Positions 9,293-20,076 are shown, counted from the stretch's first letter. The stretch is DNA of 64,000 nucleotides from CAVSWT01 sp963775245 (GCA_963775245.1 CAVZID010000022.1:1-64000), one strand, 5' to 3'. Numbers and translations are program-made. Notes: a model not told the origin generated them from the sequence alone.

Positions 9293-10168
9293 CTAGTAAT
9301 ATTTAATTACCTGGATATCATTTTTAATATTTTTGGCTAATTCTTTTACTTTGACAACATTAAGATATTTCAGTACTTCAATAAACTTAGCTTTTCCATT
9401 CTTTAATCCTATATAAGATTTCAATGATCTAGATATATCTTTTTTATTTATTATCACTTTCTGATCTTTGTAAATGTCACGAGGATGTATGTAACCAATA
9501 AACGGAAGGTTATTTTTTTTTAATTTGTTAATATTATGAATGATAAAATTTTGGGGAGTGATTCTAAAATAACCTCCTCCAGAATAGCAATATTTAATTT
9601 TACCAAATTTATATAATGAAATAGGCAATTCTATTAAATTTCCTGACGAAAGTTTGATAATGTGTGGTTCAAGTTTAGTTTTGCTATCACCTCCATATTC
9701 ATGTGATTTTCCGAAAAAACTACTATCGTATTTTATTCCCATTTCAATTAAATATTCTAATAATATTTTATCTTTGCTCGAGATACTAAATGCAGGTGCT
9801 CTAAAAGATACTAATTTATTACCAATAAGATTTTCTAATATACCAATTGATTTATAAATTTCTTTTTTAGCAACATCAGTTGCTATTCTATTAAGGAATC
9901 TATGAGTATGTGTGTGACTACCGATTTCGTGACCACTGTTAAAAATTACTTTTATAATATTTGGGTAAAATTTTGCAAAATGGCTAATACAAAAGAATGT
10001 TGTTTTTATTTTGAGATCATCAAAAACCTCAAGCAACAAATAGGTTGCTTTTTCTAAATCATTACCAAACGGCTTAGAATAAAATTCTTCAAAGTTCTCT
10101 ACCGGGTAAGGATAGATATCTTCCCAATCTACTGAAAAAGAATCAAACATTTGATTGCTACCTAACAT
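9293..10168 (-). CDS. Polysaccharide deacetylase family protein
   Basis: 291 residues, no signal peptide. FSVDWEDIYPY carries the catalytic/metal Asp pair; HEIGSHTHTHRF gives the metal-binding histidines; FRAPAFSI and YDSSFF are the following NodB-fold motifs; GYIHPRDI near the end supplies the late conserved histidine. The sequence resembles the DUF3473-type deacetylases found in exosortase-linked exopolysaccharide clusters. It probably removes an N-acetyl group from a lipid-linked or nucleotide sugar so that the free amine can take another acyl group, which fits the ACP/ligase and GNAT genes beside it (inference). Its 5' end overlaps the next upstream gene's 3' end by 11 nt. Confidence 0.88.
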   Translation of the reverse strand: MLGSNQMFDSFSVDWEDIYPYPVENFEEFYSKPFGNDLEKATYLLLEVFDDLKIKTTFFCISHFAKFYPNIIKVIFNSGHEIGSHTHTHRFLNRIATDVAKKEIYKSIGILENLIGNKLVSFRAPAFSISSKDKILLEYLIEMGIKYDSSFFGKSHEYGGDSKTKLEPHIIKLSSGNLIELPISLYKFGKIKYCYSGGGYFRITPQNFIIHNINKLKKNNLPFIGYIHPRDIYKDQKVIINKKDISRSLKSYIGLKNGKAKFIEVLKYLNVVKVKELAKNIKNDIQVIKYY

Positions 10169-11108
10169 CGAAATTAAGTAAATCGATTTCCCAATTTTTT
10201 ATATCTAAAAAATAATCAGGAAATAATTTTGAATTCAACTCTCTCCCTGTAAAATGAATATGTTTAGGTTCATATTTACTAGGAACTTTAATCATATTAA
10301 GTGGCGAATATTTAAGATTACCAATATAAAGGATCAAATCTATATCATTTTTTCTTTGGATCGTAAGATTTTTTACACATTTTTCCAAAATAGAAATTTT
10401 GCGCGGGAAAAAATAAATTATATAAGCACTCCTAACACCATCTTCATTATATATTTTATAATAATAACTAAAATTTTTAGAAGTTACTTTATTGTAACTA
10501 TATAATCTTGTGTTAAGAAATGAATCATCTCTATAAATTCTTATGGATTTCTCAAAAAAATTATTACTTAAAAATTTTCTAATAAATATGATACTATTGA
10601 GCGTAAAAGATATTAATCTATTAAACGGAACAAGAAACCGATTTTTAAATAAAGTATGTAAATTAATGGGGTGGATATAATAATTTAAGTTACCAATGTC
10701 TTTCCATTTAACAACTGATTTCCAATAAGTGTATACATTATCATTTGGTATTGCAATTATGAAATCTATATTATAAGCTTTCAAATTATTTTCCATAACT
10801 TCAAACATTTGTCTTAAAAGATAGGGATCTTTTCTAAACGTTGGAATAATATATGTCCCAACTGCTAAACCGATTAATACTTTTTTTTCATTTACTAAAT
10901 ATTCATAGGGAATTACTGTAAAAACTCCCCCAATTAAATTATTATCTTCAACTGTACTATGAAAAGAAAAGCCTAAATTAGTCTGGCAATAAGTGCGTTT
11001 AAAATATTCAAATTCAACATTCCTATTAAATACTAAATTAAAATTGCTTACTATCTGCTCAAATTTTGATGTGCTCAGATCAGTTGTTTTATAAAAACAA
11101 ATTTTCAT
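10158..11108 (-). CDS. GNAT/FemAB-like acyltransferase
   Basis: 316 residues, soluble. The N-terminal half has the GNAT layout: an entry helix, GGVFTVIPYEYLVNEKKVLIGLAVGTYIIPTFRKDPYLLRQMFEVMEN (acyl-donor strand, then a helix after R/K), and YNIDFIIAIPNDNVYTYWKSV. The C-terminal half is unassigned. The family moves an acyl group from CoA or ACP to an amine. Lying between a deacetylase plus ACP module and a glycosyltransferase, it is a candidate for N-acylating a sugar of the capsule. The acceptor and donor are inference; the fold call is from pattern only. Confidence 0.6.
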   Translation of the reverse strand: MKICFYKTTDLSTSKFEQIVSNFNLVFNRNVEFEYFKRTYCQTNLGFSFHSTVEDNNLIGGVFTVIPYEYLVNEKKVLIGLAVGTYIIPTFRKDPYLLRQMFEVMENNLKAYNIDFIIAIPNDNVYTYWKSVVKWKDIGNLNYYIHPINLHTLFKNRFLVPFNRLISFTLNSIIFIRKFLSNNFFEKSIRIYRDDSFLNTRLYSYNKVTSKNFSYYYKIYNEDGVRSAYIIYFFPRKISILEKCVKNLTIQRKNDIDLILYIGNLKYSPLNMIKVPSKYEPKHIHFTGRELNSKLFPDYFLDIKNWEIDLLNFDVR

Positions 11109-11140
11109 ATTTAAAAATTTATACGTATTTATAAATTTAA

Positions 11141-12386
11141 TTACTTTTTTTGATTCTTCAATAATTGTAAATAATTAAGTGCTAGCTTATGCCTATCGAA
11201 ATTTTTTTCTACATAATTATAACCATTTAATCCGTCTTCTATCATTTTTTCTTTATTTTTTAAGTAAACTCTAACTTTATTAACAAAATCTTTTGAATTT
11301 TCGGGTTCAACAAACAATCCACATTTAGCCGTTTCAATTAATTCTCTTGATACTCCGTCAATTGCTAATAAAATAGGCTTTTTACATGCCATATAATCAA
11401 ATGTCTTATTTGAATATATTGTTTTGAACGTATCCCTTTTTAATAAAACCGATGTCCCGATATCAGAGGCTAAAATATATTTCATAGCTTCTTCTTTAGG
11501 AACCGGATCTATAAATCTTAAATTACTAACTTTTATTTTATTTGCTTGTTCAATTAGTTTATTTTTTTCTACACCGGCACCAACTAATAAAAAAGAGTAC
11601 ACTTTCATTCTCTAATAATTTTGCACATTCGATTAGTAAATTCAATCCATTGGCTATACCATGAGCACCAATATAAATTATTATAGTATTATCCAATAAA
11701 TTATGTTTCTTCCTAAATTCATTTGTATCAAAATCATTTAAGACATTTTTAACTATTTGTAAATCTGCTGCATTTGGAATGATAGAGATCTTGGAAGGTG
11801 AAATGTTTTTTTTGGAAATTAAGACTTCCTTAAAAGCAGGTGTCAAAACATTAATAAACTTTGCATTTTTGTATATAAATTTTTCAAACCAATAACTTAA
11901 TCTAATAAGGTATTTATTTGTAAGTATTTTGGTATCAATAACAGATTCCGGCCAAAGATCCCGTATCTCAAATACATAAGGAATATTTTTTAATTTAGAA
12001 AGTATATAACATGTAATTCCAAGAAAAAGAGGTGGTGAGGATGCTACAATAATATCGTATTTTTGTCTCAATAAAAAAATACCAGCTATAATACTTGAAA
12101 ATACAAATGAAAAATATGCCCAAATTCTACCAAAAAAATTAACATCATATGCCTCGGAAACATGACACCTATATACAGTTAATAAATTATTATATGACTC
12201 TTTAAATATATATTTACCCTTATATTGTGATATTTTTTTCCCAGTTGCATAATGAATCATCCCTGCTAGTACAGTTACATTATGACCTTCATTATTCCAA
12301 ACTTTAACCATTTCATTAAAACGAACACCGCCGCCGCCGCTTCCATCTTTACCTATAAAATATTGATGGATTAATAGAATATTCAC
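11141..12386 (-). CDS. Glycosyltransferase family 4, WbuB-like (frameshifted)
   Basis: About 400 residues when joined. The N-terminal part starts MNILLIHQYF, then GGGGVRFNEM, VLAGMIHYATG and YVFEIRDLWPESV, typical of the WbuB/WcaI branch of GT4. The C-terminal part has LLVGAGVEKNKL, FIDPVPKEEAMKYILASDIGTSVLL and a GLFVEPENS motif of the nucleotide-sugar site. The frame slips at a coding T6 run (11589-11594); one base fewer gives SVLFLLVGAG. It is expected to transfer a hexose or N-acetylated hexosamine to the growing lipid-linked unit. The upstream end abuts the heparinase-like gene by 1 nt. Confidence 0.85.
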
Positions 12387-14277
12387 TAATTTTCCTCAAT
12401 TATTGTTTTAATTTTATTACCGGTAGATTTGAAGATTATTTGCTTAGTCTTTTCCTTTACACCATAATAACCGGAAAACCATCCGTGCTTAATTTCAGGC
12501 CCAATTATATTATTTTTTTCATCAACAGATTTAATGGTAAATTTATCAAAAAAAGAATCTGAAGGATTCCAAATTTGTATCATCTCTAAACCCGGGTTGT
12601 TAATCACATTATCACAAATTTCCCATATATTTTTAGATTTATCCTTAATTACCTCTCTTACTATGTAAATATTATTTTTAACATATGTAAAAGCTTTTAT
12701 TTTACCCTCAAACTTAAAATAATCTACTGTCTCAGAAAGACAAGCAGATTCTGCTTGAGTCCAGTAGTACCAAATAAATCTAGCCCCTTTAAGCATTTGA
12801 TCATATCCATTAAGCATTACTAAATTATGTCCTTTGGTTCCATTAAAAAACATAATATCTTCTTCACTAGAATTATATAAATAAGAACCGGCATCCCTTA
12901 AAATGTTTTCACCCTTAACCCAAATATCTATGTGTAAATTATCTGACTGTGCAGGCCTATCTTTATATTTACCGCAACGGATAAAAGTAAAAGATTGTTC
13001 ATCTCGAATTGTATAATAACCACCTTCCTTAAACGAAGCTAAATTTTTCTCTTCGAAAAAAGTAGGCATCTTTGGAAGTTTTAGCCCATACCAAAATGAA
13101 TCTTCTAGTAATTCTTTATCATCAAAATAAATTTTGTCTTCTAAGACAAATTCCAATGCATTAAGCTGTGGCCTGTAATCCCGGTAATCACAATTATTCA
13201 ATTTGAAAAATAATGCTCCGTCATTTGGTCCATAATTAGGTAAAAATCCATCAATTTGATTAATATGATTTAGTAAAAAGTTCAAGGACAATTCAGATTT
13301 TTTATATACAAAGCCTAAAAAACTCTCTTTGTTATTCTTAGCTAACAAAACAGCCCACGTTAATAATTGAATTACTACACGATGGTAATTCATAGAAAAT
13401 TGAAGGAAGGAACCGTCTTGATAAATTTGATAATTAATTTCTTCTTCGAACCATTTCTTACCTCTCTCTTTCCAGATTTTTGATTGTGGGAAAAATGGAT
13501 ATAATAAACCGCATAAAAACAATGTAAGCGTTTCGGTAATAGCATGATTGTTTCTTACAGTCTTACGTGAAAAGTTAATATTTGAATACACATGCTTGAG
13601 TCTGTTGGTTTATAGAATTGATGACTTCATAAAAAATATCTTCAGTTAAGTTTATTGAATTCTTATAGAAGTAAAGTGCAAAAGTCCAATTTAATATGCG
13701 GATTGAAATTTCCTGACTGCATTTATAATTAGGCCCCATGTTTATAGGATTATTTTTAATCCATGATAATATCTCAGTGAAGACTAATTTAGAACTATCT
13801 TGATCAAAATGATAATCATAACGAATCAATAGATATAAAAATGAGAACCTAGATTTCTCCCAAACGTATTTTATATCACCAGCTTTGGGATCAATATCTT
13901 TAACTTTTGTCCAATGGTCATTTATATTATATTTATAATTTGAAGCCGGATTAGTTATCCAGTCAAAATCTTTGCCTAAATAAAAATATTTGGCGTTAAA
14001 GAATTTTAATCTCCCATGTAAATAGTTTTCATACTCTTGTTTTAATTTCTCATTTCTGTGTTTTGCAAAATTTAAACTTTTCTCTTGATTCAAAAAAAAA
14101 CTTTACCGAAGATTTTTTCCAATTTTCTAATGTTATAAATTGTTTTGATTCAAAATTTGTGGGAAACTTTTTTCTTAAAATTCCTAAATTCCTTTTTAAT
14201 TCATACTGAGTTCTGAAAAGGACATATTCAAATCCCATATTTTTAAGAATTTGAAAAAATTGCTCTAACTTATTCAT
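12386..14277 (-). CDS. Heparinase II/III family protein (frameshifted twice)
   Basis: About 630 residues when joined. The first two pieces form the alpha-helical toroid (LNWTFALYFYKNS, SSINQQTQ, then RKTVRNNHAITETLTLFLCG, the NNH motif). The last part is the beta-sandwich with ASFKEGGYYTIRDEQSFTFIRCGKYKDRPAQSDNLHIDIWVKGENILRDAGSYLYN, the conserved block of this family. Slips: a coding T9 run at 14092-14100, and one extra base near 13595 (removal gives QQTQHVYSN). There is no signal peptide, which suits the cytoplasmic or membrane-associated heparinase-like proteins of polysaccharide clusters. It may cleave or edit polymer by beta-elimination; the exact role in such clusters is unsettled. Confidence 0.82.
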
Positions 14278-14297
14278 TTACTTTTTTCTTGAAATAA

Positions 14298-14348
14298 TAA
14301 CGCCATATTTATCATTCTGAGGAATCCCAATTGTTGAGATGACGTAAG
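14298..14348. repeat. Decayed dispersed repeat between two cluster genes
   Basis: The short gap between the heparinase-like gene and the oxidoreductase contains tatcattctgaggaatccc followed by gagatgacg, a degraded copy of the tcattctga...gaatct family seen in both arrays and inside the neighbouring oxidoreductase gene. Confidence 0.45.
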
Positions 14349-14381
14349 AATTTTTGTTAAATGGGATAATACTTGAATAGG

Positions 14382-16533
14382 TTATTCGATTTCAATTGTC
14401 TTACCAGTTAGTAAGGATTCAATTGCAGCAAAAGATGCTTTTGAAACATTAACTAATTCTTCAAATGCAATTAGAGGTTTACCACCTTTTTCCACAAATT
14501 CAAAATATTTTTTAAATTGTTCAAAATGCCCTTTATCCTGCTTTGATTTCATCTTCTTAAATCCATTATATCCGTATCCGTACATTTCTCTAAAATTATC
14601 AATTACCAAAGTTTTATTCTGAGAATACAATTCAATTCTCTCTTTTGAATAAGCTTTGCTTCCATTCGAAAAATAATTGACAACTGCTTGTGCGCCGTTT
14701 TCGAACTTAAGTGTAATAATTGCATTGTCAGTTGATTCATCTGAATTATTGCCTAATGAACTCATATTTACACTTTTAACTAAACTGCTGGTCATATAGA
14801 CACACAAATCAATGAAGTGACAAGCTTCACCAATAATTCTACCTCCGCCGACTTCTAAATCATGTACCCAAACATTTTTAGGAATCAAGCCAGCATTCAT
14901 GGTGGCAATAATATTTAGACTGCTTGGATCTTGTTATTAATGATTTTGCTTTTTGAATAAATGGTGAAAAACGACGGTTAAATCCTACCATTAAAGATGA
15001 GTAATGGTTATTAGATTCTGAAACAAGTTCAGAATGACAAGCGCTATAAACTTTTATAATTTCATCAAGTTCATTCATGTTCAATGCTAAAGGTTTTTCA
15101 ACAAAAACACTTTTGCCATTTTTTAGTCCATTAATAACCATTGAACCATGTAAATTATGTCTGGTAGTAATAATAATGTTTGTTACACTATTATCATTTA
15201 ATACTGAATCAAAATCAGTCGTACTGAATTCTGCACCATATTTTTTTGCTAAATTTGACGCTGTTAAACCACCGTTACTGACAATATATTTAATTGGAGC
15301 ATTTATTTTTTTTAATATGGGCATCATAGTCATTTTAGTGAAATTACCGGCACCTATAATTGCAGTTTTTCCTCCCCTTTTGTTGAAAGTTTTTTCTGTT
15401 ATTTGTACTTTATTCTCAACTTTTGCATTTCCAGAATATTTTAGAATTGAGGCAATATTATTTGCAGCACTTAAGTTTGAATAGACTTTAGAATATTCCT
15501 CAAATGGTATTATTTCCGTAATTAAGGAATTAACATCTATTTTATGGTTTTTAATTGCATTTAAAATTGCTTCAAAATTTCTTTGTTCTGTCCATCTAAC
15601 AAAACCGATTGGATAATCATTCCCTTTTTGTTCATAATTCTCATCATATCTTCCCGGACCGTAGGAGCAGGAAACTTGAAGAGAAATTTCTTTTTCGTAA
15701 AAATCACTTCTGTTTATATCTAAGCCAATTACACCAACCAAAGCAACTCTTCCCCTTTTTCTACACATCCGGGCAGCATTACTGATAATTTCATTACTTT
15801 TGCTTGATGCAGTTATTAAAACAGCATCACTGCCCAGACCATTAGTCAAATTATTTACAATATCAACTTGATTTGTATTTTCACCAACCTTAAAAGATTT
15901 AGCACCAAATTTTTCTGCCAGCTTTACTTTAGTTTCATCAAAATCAAACCCGATTACATTACACCCGTTCGCTAAGAGTATCTGTGCAGAGATTAAACCT
16001 ATTAAACCTAATCCTATAACAACAACACTTTCACCAAATGTTGGAGAAATTAACCTAATACCCTGCAAACCAATGGAGCCGATTACAGTGAAACTTGCTT
16101 CATCATAACTCACTCCTTCGGGAATTTTTGCTACTAAATTTTTAGGAACACTAACAAATTCAGCATGGGGTCCGTTACTAATTACTCTATCACCAACTTT
16201 AAAATTACTTACATCATTTCCTAATTCAACTATTTCACCAGCATTGCAATACCCTAGCGGTAAGGGTTCATCAAGTTTATTAAAAACCGCTTCTAAAGTA
16301 GGTATTAATCCATCGGTTTTAATTTTATCCAAAACTAGTTTAACCTTTTCAGGCTGCTGCTTTGCTTTTTGTAAAAGATTAGCCTTACTAAATTCAACAA
16401 GCATTCTTTCAGTACCTAATGAAACTAAGCTTCTGTGTGTTTTTATAAGAACTTTTCCAGAGCTTGCTTTAGGCACTGGAATATCGGCTAATAAAGTTTC
16501 ACCGGTTTTTAAATTTTGAATGATTTGTTTCAT
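14382..16533 (-). CDS. Bi-domain oxidoreductase: zinc-type dehydrogenase fused to Gfo/Idh/MocA (frameshifted)
   Basis: About 716 residues when joined. Residues about 1-345 are a medium-chain dehydrogenase (GYCNAGEIVELG, VGDRVISNGPHAEF, VVVIGLGLIGLISAQIL). From about 385 a Gfo/Idh/MocA domain starts with KTAIIGAGNFTKMTMMPILKK, continues with NGKSVFVEKPLALN and ends with GGGRIIGEACHFIDLCVYM, the EKP and C-terminal motifs of the family. The slip lies at a coding AAA (14914-14916); one A fewer gives KQSNIIATMNAGLIPKNVW. Such fusions accompany heparinase-like and asparagine synthase genes in exopolysaccharide clusters and probably oxidise a nucleotide sugar. A repeat-derived insertion interrupts it near residue 498. 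Confidence 0.85.
15012..15040 (-). repeat. Dispersed tcattctga repeat inserted in frame in the oxidoreductase
   Basis: On the coding strand the block reads tcattctgaac...gtttcagaatct, the hairpin core of the dispersed repeats in this window. It is translated as CHSELVSES between IIKVYSA and NNHYSSLMVGFNRRFSPF. In Gfo/Idh proteins the helix before the VGFNRRFSP motif does not normally hold this segment. The frame is kept on both sides, so the protein carries a loop of about 10-15 extra residues. Confidence 0.7.
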
Positions 16534-16536
16534 ACA

Positions 16537-18408
16537 CTAATTTACAAATTGTTTATACCAGCTATCTATAGCTAACAATGCCCATATTGAATATGAAGCA
16601 TCTATTTTTTCTTCTTTATTTAATTTTATTAAACTTCGAATTTCATTTTTATTAAATAATCCATTTGTACCAGATTCCGCCAAAGCATCAAGCTTTTTAT
16701 CAAAGCCATTTAAAATCCAATCCCTTACCGGAGCCCCAAATCCAGATTTGGATCTATATATTACATCATTAGGTAAATAACGTTCGGCAACTTTTTTAAG
16801 TAAGTATTTTGTCGTTTGCCCTTTCATTTTTAATTCTGGGGGAATTTTAGTACTAAATTCAACTAATTCTTTATCTAAAAAAGGAACTCTTACCTCAACA
16901 CCATGCGCCATACTCATTTTATCAGTATAATTAAGATTATGATCAGTTAAAAAATATTTCATATCCCAAAATAATAACTTGTTAAGTCTCGATTTCTCTT
17001 CGGGAATATTTAGTAAAGAATCCAGTAGTATTTTTGTTGGTTGAAAATCATCAAGCTCGTTAAATATCACTTTGATATTTTTTTCTGGAAGCCATCCATA
17101 AAGATTTGCAACCTGTTTGATCGGATCACTCTCTTCATAAGCAGAGAATAATTTTTTTATTCTTCTTTTTGTTGACGAATTGTATGAAAGGTTTAAAGAT
17201 ATTCTATTTAATAACTTTTTAACGAAAAAAGGGATTAAAGACATTTTATGATCATAATAAAGGAATTGATGACGTCTATATCCTGAAAATAAATCATCAC
17301 CACCAGTTCCACCTAACAACACATAGTATCCTTGTTCACGCGCTTTTTTACAGATGTTTGATACATTCAAAGGAGCAGCATCTGCTTGAGGCTCGTCCAA
17401 CGAGTATATCATTTCATCAAAATCTTCAATGATATTAATATGTCCGCTTACAATTTCCAGGTCGACATTTAAATGTTTGGCAACAGCTTTAGCATAAGGC
17501 AAATCTTCTTCAAAACCCTCTCTTTTACTGTTAGTATCAGTTTCAATTGTAAAACACTTCAGACTTTTATTTGGTTCAATCTTTTTAGCTAAAGCTACAA
17601 TTATACTTGAATCAAGGCCACCCGATAAGAAAAATCCAATAGGCACATCAGAAATTAACTGTCTTTTTACTGCATTAGTAAGTTTATTGTCTAATTCCTC
17701 AATTAAATTATCTTCACTTGATTTATGGTAATTTCCGTTAAATGGTATTTCATAGTACTTTTTTAATTGAAAAGATTCTAAGTCATTAATATTAAGTTTT
17801 AAATAATGTCCCGGAAGTAATTTTTTGCAATATCTAAAAGGTGTGTTCTCACCAGGAGAATATAAGAAATAGGTATAATTAGCAATTGATTTATTATCAA
17901 TATTTTTATTTAGTAAAGGATATTTGTTGATAGCTTTTAATTCCGAACTGAATAAAAAATTCTGATCATAATAATAATAGTATAGAGGTTTTACACCAAA
18001 TTGATCACGAACAATTATGAGTTCATCGTTTTCTTTATTATATACTGCAAATGCAAAAATTCCATTTAGTTTATTGAATAGATCAGTTCCATATTCGATA
18101 TACCCGTATAATAATGTTTCAGTGTCAGAAGTTGATTTAAAATTATATTTGGTTTTTAATTCCGACCTAATTTGCCAGTGATTATATATTTCACCATTAA
18201 ACAGTATTACATAACGATCGTCATTTGAAATCATAGGCTGATGGCCATTTGCTGTTAAATCTTGGATTGAAAGTCTTCGATGACCAAGTGATAGATTTTT
18301 ATGTATATAAATCCCACTGTCATCAGGTCCCCGATGACTAATAACATTAGTCATATCCTCAATAAAACTTGATGCATTTTCTGCAATAATTCCAGTTATT
18401 CCGCACAT
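16537..18408 (-). CDS. asnB: Asparagine synthase (glutamine-hydrolysing)
   Basis: 623 residues, uninterrupted. It starts MCGITGIIA, so Cys2 is the glutaminase nucleophile; RGPDDSG, GHRRLSI and FNGEIYNH follow in the class II amidotransferase domain. FFLSGGLDSSIIVALAKK is the pyrophosphate loop of the synthetase domain, and GGTGGDDLFSGYRRH and YRSKSGFGAPVRDW are later conserved blocks. Homologues in polysaccharide clusters may amidate uronic acids rather than aspartate, and the setting here (next to sugar oxidoreductases) makes that likely but unproven. It ends 3 nt before the oxidoreductase start, so the two are co-transcribed. Confidence 0.93.
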   Translation of the reverse strand: MCGITGIIAENASSFIEDMTNVISHRGPDDSGIYIHKNLSLGHRRLSIQDLTANGHQPMISNDDRYVILFNGEIYNHWQIRSELKTKYNFKSTSDTETLLYGYIEYGTDLFNKLNGIFAFAVYNKENDELIIVRDQFGVKPLYYYYYDQNFLFSSELKAINKYPLLNKNIDNKSIANYTYFLYSPGENTPFRYCKKLLPGHYLKLNINDLESFQLKKYYEIPFNGNYHKSSEDNLIEELDNKLTNAVKRQLISDVPIGFFLSGGLDSSIIVALAKKIEPNKSLKCFTIETDTNSKREGFEEDLPYAKAVAKHLNVDLEIVSGHINIIEDFDEMIYSLDEPQADAAPLNVSNICKKAREQGYYVLLGGTGGDDLFSGYRRHQFLYYDHKMSLIPFFVKKLLNRISLNLSYNSSTKRRIKKLFSAYEESDPIKQVANLYGWLPEKNIKVIFNELDDFQPTKILLDSLLNIPEEKSRLNKLLFWDMKYFLTDHNLNYTDKMSMAHGVEVRVPFLDKELVEFSTKIPPELKMKGQTTKYLLKKVAERYLPNDVIYRSKSGFGAPVRDWILNGFDKKLDALAESGTNGLFNKNEIRSLIKLNKEEKIDASYSIWALLAIDSWYKQFVN

Positions 18409-18451
18409 ATAATTAAGAAGATAATATTATTAAATAAATATTTTAAATTTA

Positions 18452-18953
18452 TTAATTCCTATCATTTATAACTCTCGCTGGTAAATTAGTAGTAATTGTG
18501 TAAGGGGAATATCAATAACACTGCCTGCCGAAAAAATTGCCCCTTGACAAATTTTTACTTAAGCAAGTACCCACAGCCACTATTAATCCAAACATTATTT
18601 TAATTATTGCTTTTTATCTTTTCAATCCACTAAAAAATATTTTCTCGATTCAATGGGATTACATGATTATCTGAAAATATCATAGTATAAAATTCAAATA
18701 GTGCTCTGTCCCCAATTTCTAGAACACCATCTGCTAAGTCAATATTATCTAATAAAACTAAATTTCTTCCAATTCTAATGTTAATTCATGGATAATATGT
18801 TACCAAATTACCAACTTGAGCATCCATCGATTTCAAAAACAACTTCTCTATCCCGTTAAAAAAAAACTTATGTCTTGGTTGTAGAAAAATCAGATCAGAA
18901 ATTGATTCGAAATTTGATATGATTAGATCTTTAATTATTATCTTTAGATTCAT
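18452..18953 (-). pseudogene. Decayed left-handed beta-helix acyltransferase (paralogue of 23192-23728)
   Basis: Reading down from an ATG at 18953: MNLKIIIKDLIISNF, FLQPRHKFFFNGIEKLFLKS, VGNLVTYYP, stop, INIRIGRNLVLLDNIDLADGV, two further stops, NNVWINSGCG, a slip to KICQGAIFSAGSVIDIPL, a second slip to NLPARVINDRN and a final stop. Segment by segment this aligns with the intact enzyme at 23192-23728 (VVYYPGIRIIPGRNVEIGDDVDFALGV, DDVWIGANS, IGEGAIIAAGCVV, GGVPAKIIKYRN). Three in-frame stops reflect substitutions rather than one-base slips, so this is real decay. The start overlaps the end of the upstream glycosyltransferase by 23 nt, showing former translational coupling. Confidence 0.75.
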
Positions 18954-20076
18954 GGTAAATCTTCTCGATAAATTTCATTTCCATCATTGTTTTTTCTTCA
19001 ATGGTAGGATATTCTTTTAATTTTAAGAGTCCATTATTAACAATATTTTTTTGTATGCTTTCATTTTTGTAAAGATGGATTAGGGCATTAGCAATCTTTG
19101 AGGGATTATCTCTTTCTATATAATATGCAGCATCTTTACAAATTTCTTTTGCCCAATTGGCATTGCTTATTACTAGTGGTTTCCTAAATTGCCACGCTTC
19201 AATTACATTATTACTAAAACTTTCTAATTTGCTCATTAATACAACAAAATCAATTTTTTCATATAAACTTTTTAATTGTTCTTTTTTAACCTGTCCAATT
19301 AATGAAACCAAATCCTCAACGCTGTATTTTTTTAACAACTTAAGGAAAGTTAAATGTTCTGAGGAATTATTTAACGGTGCCGTAATTATAAAATGAAAAT
19401 TTATGTTACTTTTCTTTAATGAATATGCAATTTCAGGTACACTCATAATATTTTTATTTAAATGCCAACCACTGAGCATTAACAACTTACAATTTATTTG
19501 TCTATTATCACTTGGAAGTGTATATGATTTATTTTCAAAGTTTTGACTAAATGAAGGCGGAATATAAATAGTTTTATTGGGTTTTATATTAAATAGTGAA
19601 TGACTTCTCACTTCCATTTGTTTATTCTCAAATATCAAACCATTTGCATTTTTAATTCCATAAATCCAATACTTATCCATTAAAAAATATACAAGAAGTT
19701 GAAACTTATTTCCTTGCCAGAATTTTATTTCTGGGAAAAATATATTTGATACTGCCACACCACACACTTGAGGAATTTTTTTATTAAACATGCCATAGCC
19801 AAAATAAGTATAAATTATATCTATTTTACTTTTTCTAATTGACTTAGATATTTTTAATATTTCTAGAAATATCCTTTTTATTGGTGAATGTGATGAAGTT
19901 ATTATATTAGGAAATTTATTTTGGATTAAATATTTATGAATTGCTGAATTTCTAGCAACTAAATAATAGTAACAATTTGCATTATAATCCATTTGTTTTA
20001 GAGCACTTAGAAAGTTCAATCCAACATTTTGCCCACCACCAGTTTTTAGAGTTGATAAATTAATTAATATTCGCAT
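18931..20076 (-). CDS. Glycosyltransferase family 4
   Basis: 381 residues, uninterrupted. MRILINLSTLKTGGGQNVGLNFL is the usual GT4 N-terminal strand and Gly-rich loop. The C-terminal half contains LLMLSGWHLNKNIMSVPEIAYSL, VSLIGQVKKEQLKSLYEKIDFVVLMSKLESFSNNVIEAWQFRKPLVISN (the ESFSNNVIEA stretch replaces the E-x7-E motif) and DAAYYIERDNP. It transfers a nucleotide-activated sugar to the lipid-linked intermediate in the cytoplasm. Its 3' end is shared with the start of a decayed acyltransferase. Confidence 0.88.
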   Translation of the reverse strand: MRILINLSTLKTGGGQNVGLNFLSALKQMDYNANCYYYLVARNSAIHKYLIQNKFPNIITSSHSPIKRIFLEILKISKSIRKSKIDIIYTYFGYGMFNKKIPQVCGVAVSNIFFPEIKFWQGNKFQLLVYFLMDKYWIYGIKNANGLIFENKQMEVRSHSLFNIKPNKTIYIPPSFSQNFENKSYTLPSDNRQINCKLLMLSGWHLNKNIMSVPEIAYSLKKSNINFHFIITAPLNNSSEHLTFLKLLKKYSVEDLVSLIGQVKKEQLKSLYEKIDFVVLMSKLESFSNNVIEAWQFRKPLVISNANWAKEICKDAAYYIERDNPSKIANALIHLYKNESIQKNIVNNGLLKLKEYPTIEEKTMMEMKFIEKIYHESKDNN

